A stretch of DNA of 64,000 nucleotides from Pectobacterium polonicum (GTDB lineage Bacteria; Pseudomonadota; Gammaproteobacteria; Enterobacterales; Enterobacteriaceae): NCBI RefSeq assembly GCF_005497185.1, contig NZ_RJTN01000011.1, forward strand, positions 62,001 through 126,000, written 5' to 3'. Made by a program: the position numbers and the translations under genes. How positions within the stretch are numbered: the stretch's first letter is position 1; each line of letters begins with the position of its first letter. Below, piece by piece: positions 48,393 through 56,575 of the stretch. The notes beneath the pieces are model-generated. The model did not search any database and was not told the origin of the DNA. It saw only the letters and a list, made by a program, of their open reading frames with translations.

Positions 48393-49409
48393 ATGTTGAA
48401 GACGCAAAGTCATGCATTTACTCAGGGATTGGTTCCACTCAAGATTATTTCTACCGGCAGCGCGCTTCCTGCGCAGCGGGTGACGTCAGCCGAATTAGAT
48501 GTGCGGCTCAATAAGCCCGCCGGTTATGTCGAAAGCCGTTCAGGCATTATCTATCGTCACCATGCCGATAATCATGCTAGCCAGGCTGAACTCGGTGTGG
48601 CGGCGTTAAATGACGCGCTGGCGCGGGGAGTTATTCCGCCCGCGTCCATCGATCTGCTGCTGTTTGCTTCTGCTATTCCGATTCAGGCGCTGCCTTATAG
48701 CGCCAGCCATTTATTAAAGGCGTCGTCTCTGCCAAAAGGGACGGCCTGTTTTGATATTAACAGCAGTTGCGTCAGCTTTATTTCCGCGCTTCAGGTCGCA
48801 GCTGGTTTGCTGAATACCGGCGCTTATCGGCGCATTGCCATTGTCTCTACCGAACTGGCCTCACGCGGCATTGACTGGGATGATGAAGAGTCGTCGCTGA
48901 TTTTTGGCGATGGTGCCGCGTGCGCCATTGTTGAACGCGGCGATGGGCGCAGCGGTATTGCGGCGTGCTTGCTGGAAACTTATCCGAAGGGCAACGAACT
49001 GTGCCAAATCCGCGCAGGCGGCACCTTGCGCAACCCGCGTGCGGGGATGGAACTGCATGATTTTCTGTTCCATATGCAGGGGAAACGGCTCTTCAGACAG
49101 GCTTCTGCCTTGATTGAGGGCTATCTGCAACGTCTGCTGGATGCCAGCGGGTACTCGCTGGATCAGATGGCGGCGGTGGTTCCGCATCAGGCCAGCCACC
49201 TGTCGCTGGAACATATGCGCAAGCGGCTGGCGATTCCGACGGAAAAGCTGATTGATATTTACCGCTATCACGGCAATCAGGTGGCGGCCTCGATTCCGAC
49301 GGCGCTGCATCATGCTATCGTGACGCAACGCCTGCCTGAAGGTGAACCCGCGATGCTGGTCGGTACGGCCGCTGGGCTGACGCTGGGCGGAATGGTGCTG
49401 ATCCCATGA
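48393..49409 (+). CDS. KAS III-like condensing enzyme (FabH/OleA type)
   Basis: 338-residue thiolase-fold ketosynthase III. The catalytic triad is complete: C126 in DINSSCVSF, H265 in VPHQASH and N295 in YHGNQVAAS. It is not the housekeeping fabH, as its context is a secondary operon. OleA-type enzymes of this fold join two acyl chains head to head; others prime fatty-acid or polyketide synthesis. ATG at 48393 follows AAAAGG; TTG at 48390 is less likely. It is the first of eight coupled genes and overlaps the next by 4 bp. The preceding 267-bp hairpin repeat lies between it and any upstream promoter. Confidence 0.88.
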   Translation: MLKTQSHAFTQGLVPLKIISTGSALPAQRVTSAELDVRLNKPAGYVESRSGIIYRHHADNHASQAELGVAALNDALARGVIPPASIDLLLFASAIPIQALPYSASHLLKASSLPKGTACFDINSSCVSFISALQVAAGLLNTGAYRRIAIVSTELASRGIDWDDEESSLIFGDGAACAIVERGDGRSGIAACLLETYPKGNELCQIRAGGTLRNPRAGMELHDFLFHMQGKRLFRQASALIEGYLQRLLDASGYSLDQMAAVVPHQASHLSLEHMRKRLAIPTEKLIDIYRYHGNQVAASIPTALHHAIVTQRLPEGEPAMLVGTAAGLTLGGMVLIP

Positions 49410-50434
49410 GAGTCTTCGTCACGGGCGCCACCAGCGGGTTGGGGCGTAACGCGGTGGAATGGCTGCTCCAGGCCGGACATCAGGTGCTGGCCTGCGGGCG
49501 CGATCGCACGGTTGGGCAACAGCTTGAAGCACTCGGCGCGCAGTTCGCCCGCATCGATTTGGTCGAAACCTCGGTAGAGCAATTTCGAACGCTGATGGCG
49601 GGCTGTGATGTGATCTGGCACTGTGCCGCAAAATCATCACCGTGGGGTCAATATGATGATTTTTATCAGAATAATACCGAGGTAACGGCGCGACTGGCTG
49701 AAGCCGCCGGTCAGTTGGGTATCCCGCGTTTTGTGCACATCTCCACGCCTGCGATTTACTTTGATTATCAGCACCACCTGAACATTGATGAAAGCTACCG
49801 TGCGGCGCGTTTTGCCAATCATTATGCGCAGACCAAATTTCTGGCGGAAGAACGGCTTCAGGCGATGACGTCACGCTACCCGCAAACCACCTATGTCATC
49901 CTGCGCCCGCGTGGCCTGTTTGGCCCACATGACCGCGTGATTTTGCCACGTGTTCTGGAGCAGATCGCGGTGGGGAGAGGCGTGCTGCGTCTCCCGCGCG
50001 GTGGTGAAGCGCTGCTGGATCTGACGTTTGTTGGCAACGTGGTAGAGGCGATGGCACTTGCCAGCCAGCGCACGGGGTTAGTTTCAGGTTCGGCGTACAA
50101 CATTACCAACCATGAGCCCGCGCGCCTTGCAGACATGCTTCAGCAACTGCTGGTCGGTCAGTTGGGCATGAATTATCGCGTTAGGGCGGTGCCGTATCCG
50201 TTGCTGCACGCGGTGGCCGGTGGCATGGAACTGTTCTCGTGGTTTAGCCGAAAAGAGCCGCTGCTGACACGCTATAGCGCGGGAGCGGTGAATTTTGATA
50301 TGACGCTTAGCGCGGAGAAAGCGCAGCAAGAGCTGGGCTATCAGCCGCGTTTTTCCCTCCAGCAGGGTATCGAGTTAACCGGTAGCTGGTTCAAAACACA
50401 CCTTGCGCAGCGGAGCACTGACGGACATGGCTAA
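49406..50434 (+). CDS. NAD(P)-dependent reductase, 3-beta-HSD/OleD-like extended SDR
   Basis: 342 residues. The N-terminal Rossmann motif VTGATSGLGRNA (residues 4-15) and the catalytic Y140-x-x-x-K144 (YAQTK) mark an extended short-chain dehydrogenase. PRFVHISTPAIYFD and ILRPRGLFGPHD are typical of the 3-beta-hydroxysteroid dehydrogenase/OleD branch. Next to a KAS III enzyme it most plausibly reduces the beta-keto product of condensation to a beta-hydroxy compound. Its ATG overlaps the previous stop by 4 bp and its end overlaps the next gene by 8 bp. Confidence 0.88.
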   Translation: MRVFVTGATSGLGRNAVEWLLQAGHQVLACGRDRTVGQQLEALGAQFARIDLVETSVEQFRTLMAGCDVIWHCAAKSSPWGQYDDFYQNNTEVTARLAEAAGQLGIPRFVHISTPAIYFDYQHHLNIDESYRAARFANHYAQTKFLAEERLQAMTSRYPQTTYVILRPRGLFGPHDRVILPRVLEQIAVGRGVLRLPRGGEALLDLTFVGNVVEAMALASQRTGLVSGSAYNITNHEPARLADMLQQLLVGQLGMNYRVRAVPYPLLHAVAGGMELFSWFSRKEPLLTRYSAGAVNFDMTLSAEKAQQELGYQPRFSLQQGIELTGSWFKTHLAQRSTDGHG

Positions 50435-51233
50435 TATTTCGACGTTTGAAGTAGGATACTGCCTGCATCCGGGTTGTATGGCGCTGCGTGGTGCGGGATG
50501 GAAAGTGTGCCGTTTTCCGGCGCGGGTCTGGATGCTGGAAAGTCAGGGTAAGCGCTGGCTGTGGGATACCGGCTATGCTCAGCATTTCACCGACGCCACG
50601 CGTTCCGGCCTGTTCCAACTGTACCGCAGAATGACGCCGGTGCATTTCGAAACGAAAGACGCGCTGATTCACCAGCTACACGCGCAGGGTATTCAGCCTG
50701 CCGATATCGACGGCCTGATCATCTCCCATTTTCACGGCGACCATATCGCGGGGCTGCGGGATTTCCCCTCCGTGCCGTTTATCTGTTCGGCGCTGGGCTG
50801 GCAGCAGACGCGGAACCTGCGCGGTTTCTCCGCCTTGAAACGGGCGTTTGTCCCCGCGCTGATCCCTGAACATTTCGAGCAGGCGCTCCAGTTTGTTGAA
50901 AATTTTCCGCTTACCGACCTGCCTGCCGAGCTGGCACCGTTTACGCAAGGCTATGCGCTGCCCGGTAGTGATAAAGAGATCGTGCTGGTGCCGTTGCCCG
51001 GCCACGCAGCCGGACACCTTGGCGCGTTTGTGCTGACCGAAAACGGCTGGGTGCTGCTGGCAAGTGATGCTGCCTGGTCGCCGCACAGCTACCGTGAAGG
51101 TCGTGGGCCGTCGCGGTTGGCGAATCTGGTGATGGACGATCCAAAAGCCTATTACCACACGCTGGATCAGCTGCACCAGTTGCACCTGAACGGACAGGTC
51201 GAGATTCGTCTGTGCCACGAGGGCGACTTATGA
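50427..51233 (+). CDS. Metallo-beta-lactamase-fold hydrolase
   Basis: 268 residues. The metal-binding motif is H101-F-H103-G-D105-H106, with further ligands in LPGHAAGH and LASDAAWSP. The layout resembles quorum-quenching lactonases and thioesterase-like MBL enzymes. In this operon it may release the product from a thioester or open a lactone; neither is proven. ATG at 50427 follows GGAG. It overlaps the genes on both sides (8 and 4 bp). Confidence 0.87.
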   Translation: MANISTFEVGYCLHPGCMALRGAGWKVCRFPARVWMLESQGKRWLWDTGYAQHFTDATRSGLFQLYRRMTPVHFETKDALIHQLHAQGIQPADIDGLIISHFHGDHIAGLRDFPSVPFICSALGWQQTRNLRGFSALKRAFVPALIPEHFEQALQFVENFPLTDLPAELAPFTQGYALPGSDKEIVLVPLPGHAAGHLGAFVLTENGWVLLASDAAWSPHSYREGRGPSRLANLVMDDPKAYYHTLDQLHQLHLNGQVEIRLCHEGDL

Positions 51234-52516
51234 TTCCGCTGATGACGATCTGGCACTATTTCCGCGCCAGACGCCTGAGTTTTACTACCCGTCAGGCGCT
51301 TGAACGCCATCAGCAGAATCAGCTCGCCCGCTTCGCGCGGCGGGTGCTGGCGCGTAGTCCCTATTTTCGTCCTTACTGCCAGCTTCCTATAACGTCGTGG
51401 CCGATGATGGATAAAGCCGTAATGATGGCCGAATTCGATCGGATGAACACCGCCGGACTTAAGAAGGATGACCTGCTCGCCTGCGCGCGCCGCAGTGAGG
51501 ACGATCGCGACTTCACGCCGAGTGTAAATGGGTTCAGCGTCGGGCTGTCGTCCGGCACCTCTGGTCAGCGTGGGCTGTTTGTCGTCAGCCCACGTGAACA
51601 GCAGGTGTGGGCGGGAGGCATGCTGGCAAAAATGCTGCCGGACGGTTTACGCGCCGGTGAACGGGTGGCGCTGTTTCTGCGGGCGGATAACAACCTGTAT
51701 CACAGCGTCGATAACCGCTGGCTCAGCCTGTCGTTTTACGATCTCTTTGCGCCATTTTCCGGCCATTTTTCGCGGCTGGAAGCGTGGTCACCGTCGATTA
51801 TCGTTGCTCCTGCACAGGTGCTGCGCGAGTTGGCGTTGGCGGTACAGCGTGGTGAACTGCGCCTGTCGGCCAAAAAGGTGATTTCCGTGGCCGAGGTGTT
51901 GGAGCCGCAGGATAAGCAGCTGTTGCAGCAGGTCTTCGGGCAAGTAGGGGAAGTGTATCAGGCAACGGAAGGCTTTCTGGCATCGACCTGTGAACATGGC
52001 ACGCTGCATCTTAACGAAGAATTTATTCACATTGAGCCGCAGTGGCTGGATGACGAACGCTTTACGCCCATCATTACCGATTTCACCCGCAGCACGCAGC
52101 CGATTGTGCGCTATCGGCTGGACGATATATTGGTGAAGCAAAAAACACCCTGTGCGTGTGGTCGGGTGACGATGGCGATAGCCCGCATTGAAGGGCGCAG
52201 CGATGACAGCCTGAGATTGCCGGATAATCGCGGTGAGCCTCAGACCGTGTTTGCGGATCTCTGTAACCGGGTGATTGCTAATGTGCTGCCGCTACATGCT
52301 GATTATCGGCTGGTGCAGCAGGGCGACGCGACGCTGCATTTATCCGCCGCGTGTAGCCTGCCAGAGCTGGAAGCCTGCCGTGACAGTCTGGTGCAGCAGT
52401 TTGCGTTGCAGGGCATTGATGCGTCGCGGCTACAGTGGCGGTTAAGCGCTGGTGAGATCGCGCCAGAATTTACGCAAAAGCGCAGACGGATTACCCGCCT
52501 GAAGGAGGAAATATGA
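51230..52516 (+). CDS. Adenylate-forming enzyme, F390-synthetase/PaaK-like
   Basis: 428 residues of the ANL-type fold related to coenzyme F390 synthetase and phenylacetate-CoA ligase. The phosphate-binding loop is GLSSGTSGQRG near residues 106-116. YQATEGFLASTCEHG gives the adenine-site motif, RYRLDDI the nucleotide-binding Asp, and PCACGR a cysteine pair typical of the PaaK branch. Enterobacteria lack F420, so the true substrate is probably a carboxylic or fatty acid activated as acyl-AMP. In an Ole-like scheme it would stand in for OleC. It overlaps its neighbours by 4 bp at each end. Confidence 0.85.
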   Translation: MIPLMTIWHYFRARRLSFTTRQALERHQQNQLARFARRVLARSPYFRPYCQLPITSWPMMDKAVMMAEFDRMNTAGLKKDDLLACARRSEDDRDFTPSVNGFSVGLSSGTSGQRGLFVVSPREQQVWAGGMLAKMLPDGLRAGERVALFLRADNNLYHSVDNRWLSLSFYDLFAPFSGHFSRLEAWSPSIIVAPAQVLRELALAVQRGELRLSAKKVISVAEVLEPQDKQLLQQVFGQVGEVYQATEGFLASTCEHGTLHLNEEFIHIEPQWLDDERFTPIITDFTRSTQPIVRYRLDDILVKQKTPCACGRVTMAIARIEGRSDDSLRLPDNRGEPQTVFADLCNRVIANVLPLHADYRLVQQGDATLHLSAACSLPELEACRDSLVQQFALQGIDASRLQWRLSAGEIAPEFTQKRRRITRLKEEI

Positions 52517-53169
52517 TGCGATTTCCTCAAAGCACGCTGCTATTGCGGCTGAAAGCGCTGCTCTTCGGCTGGGGATCGGTCGGGGTGGTGTATCAACTGA
52601 GTGCACAGTTTCAAGGGCAGGGAACGGTGTTACCTCCCTCGATTATCGACGAATGGATTCCCTTTAGCCCCTTGGCTATCTGGCTGTATCTCTCCTTTTT
52701 TATCATCATTCCTCTGTCTTACTTATCCTGCCCGATTGCGCGCTTGGCTGGATTACGTCGGGCAACGCAGCTTACGGCGTTGATTGCGGGCGCGGTGTAC
52801 CTGATTTTTCCAACCACGATGGTGTATCCGCAGGCTATCGGAGGCGACCTCTCCGCTCGTCTGCTACAGCTTTTGCAGAGTATCGATTCGCCGCAAAATT
52901 GCCTGCCGTCGCTGCATATGGCGCTAACGGCACTGGCGGTGTGGGCGATGAGCGATAGCCAGCAGAAAGTAAAAACGGGTTTGTATCTTCTCTGGGGTGC
53001 CGCAATTGCCTTCTCCATCCTGCAACTGCGCCGGCACCTGTTCATCGATCTGGTGACGGGCGCGATGCTGGCGGGTATAACCGGATGGATTTTTCTGCGT
53101 AGCCGAGAGACGGTGGAGGCCATTTCCCCAGCGGCTCCGTTGCCTAACGACAAGCGCCATCAGGAATGA
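52513..53169 (+). CDS. PAP2-family membrane phosphatase
   Basis: 218 residues with about five or six membrane segments. The PAP2 active-site motifs are recognisable as CLPSLHMA (Ser-Leu-His) and RRHLFIDLVTGA (Arg-His...Asp). The first motif (KxxxxxxRP) is weak or absent, so the family call rests on motifs 2 and 3. Family enzymes remove phosphate from lipid phosphates such as phosphatidate or undecaprenyl pyrophosphate. In this operon it may dephosphorylate a lipid precursor or move it between leaflets. It overlaps the adenylating-enzyme gene by 4 bp behind AAGGAGG. Confidence 0.82.
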   Translation: MMRFPQSTLLLRLKALLFGWGSVGVVYQLSAQFQGQGTVLPPSIIDEWIPFSPLAIWLYLSFFIIIPLSYLSCPIARLAGLRRATQLTALIAGAVYLIFPTTMVYPQAIGGDLSARLLQLLQSIDSPQNCLPSLHMALTALAVWAMSDSQQKVKTGLYLLWGAAIAFSILQLRRHLFIDLVTGAMLAGITGWIFLRSRETVEAISPAAPLPNDKRHQE

Positions 53170-53173
53170 CATC

Positions 53174-54298
53174 ATGATCGATTTGGCACTACCCATTGTC
53201 TTCATGCTGGTTGTAGTGATTGGTGAAGCGCTGGTTTTACAGTGGATGCAGCGTGAAACGGTGAACTGGCATGACGTGGTTTTCAACCTGAATTCAGGGC
53301 ATATCATGCTGTGGCTTTTTCGCAGCGTGGAAATTTTTTGCTATGGCTATGTCGCGGCGCATTTCAGTTTTGGCTGGGTGGAAACCTGGCCGCCAGTGCT
53401 GATGTGGCTGTTCGCGATACTTGCTTGGGATTTCGGTTTCTATTGGCTACATCGCCTGCACCATACCTTCGGCGTGCTGTGGGCGGTGCATGTGGTGCAT
53501 CATCAAGGCGAGCATTTTAATCTGTCGCTGGGCGTGCGTAACTCCTGGTATTCCTCGCTGACTTCAATTCCGTTCTTCCTGATTCTGGCGCTGCTCGGCG
53601 TTCCGCTGTACGTGTTCGTTACCGTGTCCATCCTGCATTACAGCGTTCAACTGTTTAACCATAACGCCATGACGCCCAAATTGGGCTGGCTGGAAAAGGT
53701 GCTGGTGACGCCAGCACACCATCGCGTACACCACGTGAATGACCGTGCGTATGCCGATAAGAATTTCGGCGGCACTTTTATTTTTTGGGACAAACTGTTT
53801 GGTAGTTTTTGCCCACAGCTGCCCGATACGCCTTTCCGCTATGGCGCGGGTCGGGAAATACCCTCGAAAAACCCGTTTTGGGCCAGTAACCTGCCGTTTA
53901 TGTCTTACCTGAAACTGTCGGTGCGCCGTACGCGTCGCGCGACGTTTCACTGTGCGCCGATGGCGTTGATCGCTGGTGCAATGCTGCTGTTTGCGCTGGT
54001 GGTGGGCTACGTCTACCTGTATGGCTACGGCTATGATTCCGCCGATCTGTCGCAGGCGGCGCTCTTCCTATTGCTGGTGGCAGGGGCGGTTGCGCTGGGC
54101 GGCATTTCCGAAGGAAGACGCTGGGGTATTTACGTTTGGCTGCTGGTGGGGCTGCTATTCCCTGCCGTGTTTCTTGTCTATCTGGGCTGGGAAGCGCTCT
54201 ACTGGAAGATGGCGATGCTGATGCTGGCGCTGCACGGGCTGGCGATGGCGGTCGGCTGGGGCCGGCGTCCCCTGACTGAGGAGCATGAAAATGTCTAG
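53174..54298 (+). CDS. Sterol desaturase/fatty-acid hydroxylase family membrane enzyme
   Basis: 374 residues. The eight-histidine di-iron pattern is present: HRLHH near residue 93, HVVHHQGEHFN near residue 105, and HHRVHH near residue 176. Membrane segments flank it, and a C-terminal extension (about 255-365) adds four more hydrophobic stretches. The family hydroxylates or desaturates lipids and carotenoids using oxygen. Bacteria rarely have sterols, so a fatty or alkyl chain, or an alkylglycerol, is the likelier substrate. It lies 4 bp after the PAP2 gene and overlaps the first desaturase gene by 8 bp. Confidence 0.88.
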   Translation: MIDLALPIVFMLVVVIGEALVLQWMQRETVNWHDVVFNLNSGHIMLWLFRSVEIFCYGYVAAHFSFGWVETWPPVLMWLFAILAWDFGFYWLHRLHHTFGVLWAVHVVHHQGEHFNLSLGVRNSWYSSLTSIPFFLILALLGVPLYVFVTVSILHYSVQLFNHNAMTPKLGWLEKVLVTPAHHRVHHVNDRAYADKNFGGTFIFWDKLFGSFCPQLPDTPFRYGAGREIPSKNPFWASNLPFMSYLKLSVRRTRRATFHCAPMALIAGAMLLFALVVGYVYLYGYGYDSADLSQAALFLLLVAGAVALGGISEGRRWGIYVWLLVGLLFPAVFLVYLGWEALYWKMAMLMLALHGLAMAVGWGRRPLTEEHENV

Positions 54299-55418
54299 TG
54301 TGCTTCCCGCCAAACTGTATCCTGCGAAGGGCGAACAGGCTTTCCATCGGGCATTACAGCGGGAAACGTCGGCCTATCTCCGCGCTAATCACGATCATCG
54401 CTTTGCCGATAGCGGACAATTTATTAAGGCCGGATTACTCTTTTTATGCTGCATCGCCTGTTATGCCCTTTGTTTAGTGCAGCAGGCGGCATGGGCGTTC
54501 TTCCTGAGCTATTTTTCTTTCATTATGCTGTCGATGTTATTGAATATCATCGTGAATCATGACGCCTCCCATAATACCTTTTTCCGCAACCAGACACTGA
54601 ACCGCGTGGTTGGGCGCATCGTCACGTTGCCATTAGGCATCGATCCCGATTACTGGCGTTTGCGTCATGTGGACTTCCACCATCTTTATCCGAATGTGGA
54701 ACATTACGATCTGGATACGGAAGAGAATGGGGTTTTCCGCCAAACGCCTTTTCAGCGCCACCGTTCCTACATGCGTTATCAGCATCTTTACTGGCCGCTG
54801 GTGGCCGCGTTCTCGCTCCCTTATATCGCCTGGATTTTTGATTGGGCCGATCGCTTGGGTAAAACCCCCGTCAAGGCCCGCTCGGCGCAATCAGGCTGTG
54901 ATGGATGGTTGATTTTTATCGGCAGTAAAATCGGTCATCTCCTGCTGTTATTGGTGATTCCCATCATGGTGGGGGCGGCGCACGGCGTTAGTCCGGGCAT
55001 CGTGCTGCTAAGCTATTTGCTGGGGCAGATGTTGGCCTCGTTGCTGGTGGTGTTTTTACTGCTGGGTACGCACTGGGCTGAAGCTGAGTTTTATGCCGTT
55101 GCCGATACAGAGGCGATGCCTCAAGGCTGGTATCAGCACAACTTTGCGACCGCCTGTGACTGGCTGCCGACGCCGCGCTGGCTTGAGCACTGGACGGGAG
55201 GGTTAAACCTGCACCTGACACACCATCTTTTCCCCGGATGGCATCACCGGCATTATCCCGCGCTCGCCGGTATCTTACGGCGCGTGGCCGCCGAGCATGG
55301 TATGAACTATCGCTGCATTACCTATCGTGAGCTACTGGCTAGCCAGCGTCGGTTTTTAAAATCGATGGGTGAGGGGAACGATCAACGCACCGTGAAACAT
55401 GGCTCAGAGGAAGGATGA
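54291..55418 (+). CDS. Membrane fatty-acid desaturase, paralogue 1
   Basis: 375 residues. The three histidine boxes of di-iron acyl desaturases are HDASH, RHVDFHH and LTHHLFPGWHHRHYP. Two hydrophobic hairpins lie between them. It would introduce a double bond (or, as in polyyne clusters, a triple bond) in an acyl chain. ATG at 54291 is preferred over 54285 because the GAGGAG site then has a 7-base spacer. It is clearly paralogous to the next gene; for example both have HYDLD-EENGV after the second box. It overlaps both neighbours. Confidence 0.88.
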   Translation: MSSVLPAKLYPAKGEQAFHRALQRETSAYLRANHDHRFADSGQFIKAGLLFLCCIACYALCLVQQAAWAFFLSYFSFIMLSMLLNIIVNHDASHNTFFRNQTLNRVVGRIVTLPLGIDPDYWRLRHVDFHHLYPNVEHYDLDTEENGVFRQTPFQRHRSYMRYQHLYWPLVAAFSLPYIAWIFDWADRLGKTPVKARSAQSGCDGWLIFIGSKIGHLLLLLVIPIMVGAAHGVSPGIVLLSYLLGQMLASLLVVFLLLGTHWAEAEFYAVADTEAMPQGWYQHNFATACDWLPTPRWLEHWTGGLNLHLTHHLFPGWHHRHYPALAGILRRVAAEHGMNYRCITYRELLASQRRFLKSMGEGNDQRTVKHGSEEG

Positions 55419-56515
55419 TGCTCGCACCGCTGAAGCCGCTGCGCTATGAACAAGGTCGCGATCTGGCATTGCATCGGGCGCTGATGAAAGCCGCGAATGA
55501 CTATTTGGCAGCAACGGGCGACCACCGTTTTGCCAATGCGGGGTTTATCGGCAAGATGCTGTTTCTGGTGGTGCTGTGCCTGACGTTTTATGGTTTCAGC
55601 CTCTGGCAGACGACGCTGTGGGGGTTTGCTGGCTGCTACTTTGGCTTTATTTTTACCGCCATGTTTCTGGCGGTGAACGTGGTGCATGACGCCTCGCATA
55701 ACGTCTTTTTCCGGCGGCCGTGGGCGAATCGCCTGCTCAATATTGTGGTGAGTATTCCGCTCGGTATGGATTCCGACTGCTGGCGCGTGCGGCATGTGAT
55801 TTTTCATCATGCGCACGTCAACGTGCAGCACTACGATCTGGATATCGAAGAGAACGGCGTCTTGCGGCAATCACCCTACCACCGGTTTCGCTTTTTTATG
55901 CGCGCCCAGCGCTACTACTGGCCGATGGTGGCGTCGCTGACCTTCCCCTGCATCATCTGGTTTTTTGACTGGATCGATCGCGCGGGGAAAACGCAGGTGA
56001 CGCGCAATATGACGCTTCAAGGCGGTAAGGGCTGGGGTATTTTTCTGTTATCAAAAGCGCTGCATACTCTGCTGGCATTGGCGATCCCCTATTGGTTGTT
56101 GTCGCCGACACCCGTCAGCGCCGGTGCGCTGTTGCTGGTTTATCTGCTGAGCCAGATGCTGTCATCGCTGATTTTTGTCGTCCTGATTCTGGGGTCGCAT
56201 TGGGCAAAAGGGACGTTCTATCAGGCACCGGAAGATGGCTTATTCAGGCATGGTCGCTATCAGCACGTCTTTTCCACCACGGTGGACTGGACGACTCGGC
56301 CCGTCTGGCTTGGTTACTGGTTGGGGCAGCTCAATATGCACCTGACTCACCATATTTTCCCCAACTGGAATCATCGGCACTATCCCGCGCTGTCGAAAAT
56401 TATTGCGGAGGTTGCCCCGCGTTACGGCATTGATTATCAATGCATTACATTGAAAGCGATTTTAGTTGAACAGCAGCGCTTTCTTAAAAAGATGGGAAAT
56501 GGCAGCAAGAAATAG
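55415..56515 (+). CDS. Membrane fatty-acid desaturase, paralogue 2
   Basis: 366 residues with the same architecture as the preceding gene: HDASH, RHVIFHHAHVN and LTHHIFPNWNHRHYP boxes, and the shared HYDLDIEENGV segment. The two probably arose by gene duplication and then specialised for different positions or chain states. It starts at an ATGATG doublet overlapping the previous stop (TGA at 55416-55418). It is the last gene of the operon; the next gene has its own ribosome site 60 bp on. Confidence 0.88.
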   Translation: MMLAPLKPLRYEQGRDLALHRALMKAANDYLAATGDHRFANAGFIGKMLFLVVLCLTFYGFSLWQTTLWGFAGCYFGFIFTAMFLAVNVVHDASHNVFFRRPWANRLLNIVVSIPLGMDSDCWRVRHVIFHHAHVNVQHYDLDIEENGVLRQSPYHRFRFFMRAQRYYWPMVASLTFPCIIWFFDWIDRAGKTQVTRNMTLQGGKGWGIFLLSKALHTLLALAIPYWLLSPTPVSAGALLLVYLLSQMLSSLIFVVLILGSHWAKGTFYQAPEDGLFRHGRYQHVFSTTVDWTTRPVWLGYWLGQLNMHLTHHIFPNWNHRHYPALSKIIAEVAPRYGIDYQCITLKAILVEQQRFLKKMGNGSKK

Positions 56516-56575
56516 CCTGTTATCTATATTTATTAATAAGTTAGATTTTCATTTGTATTCAAGGAGCGAGACTTC

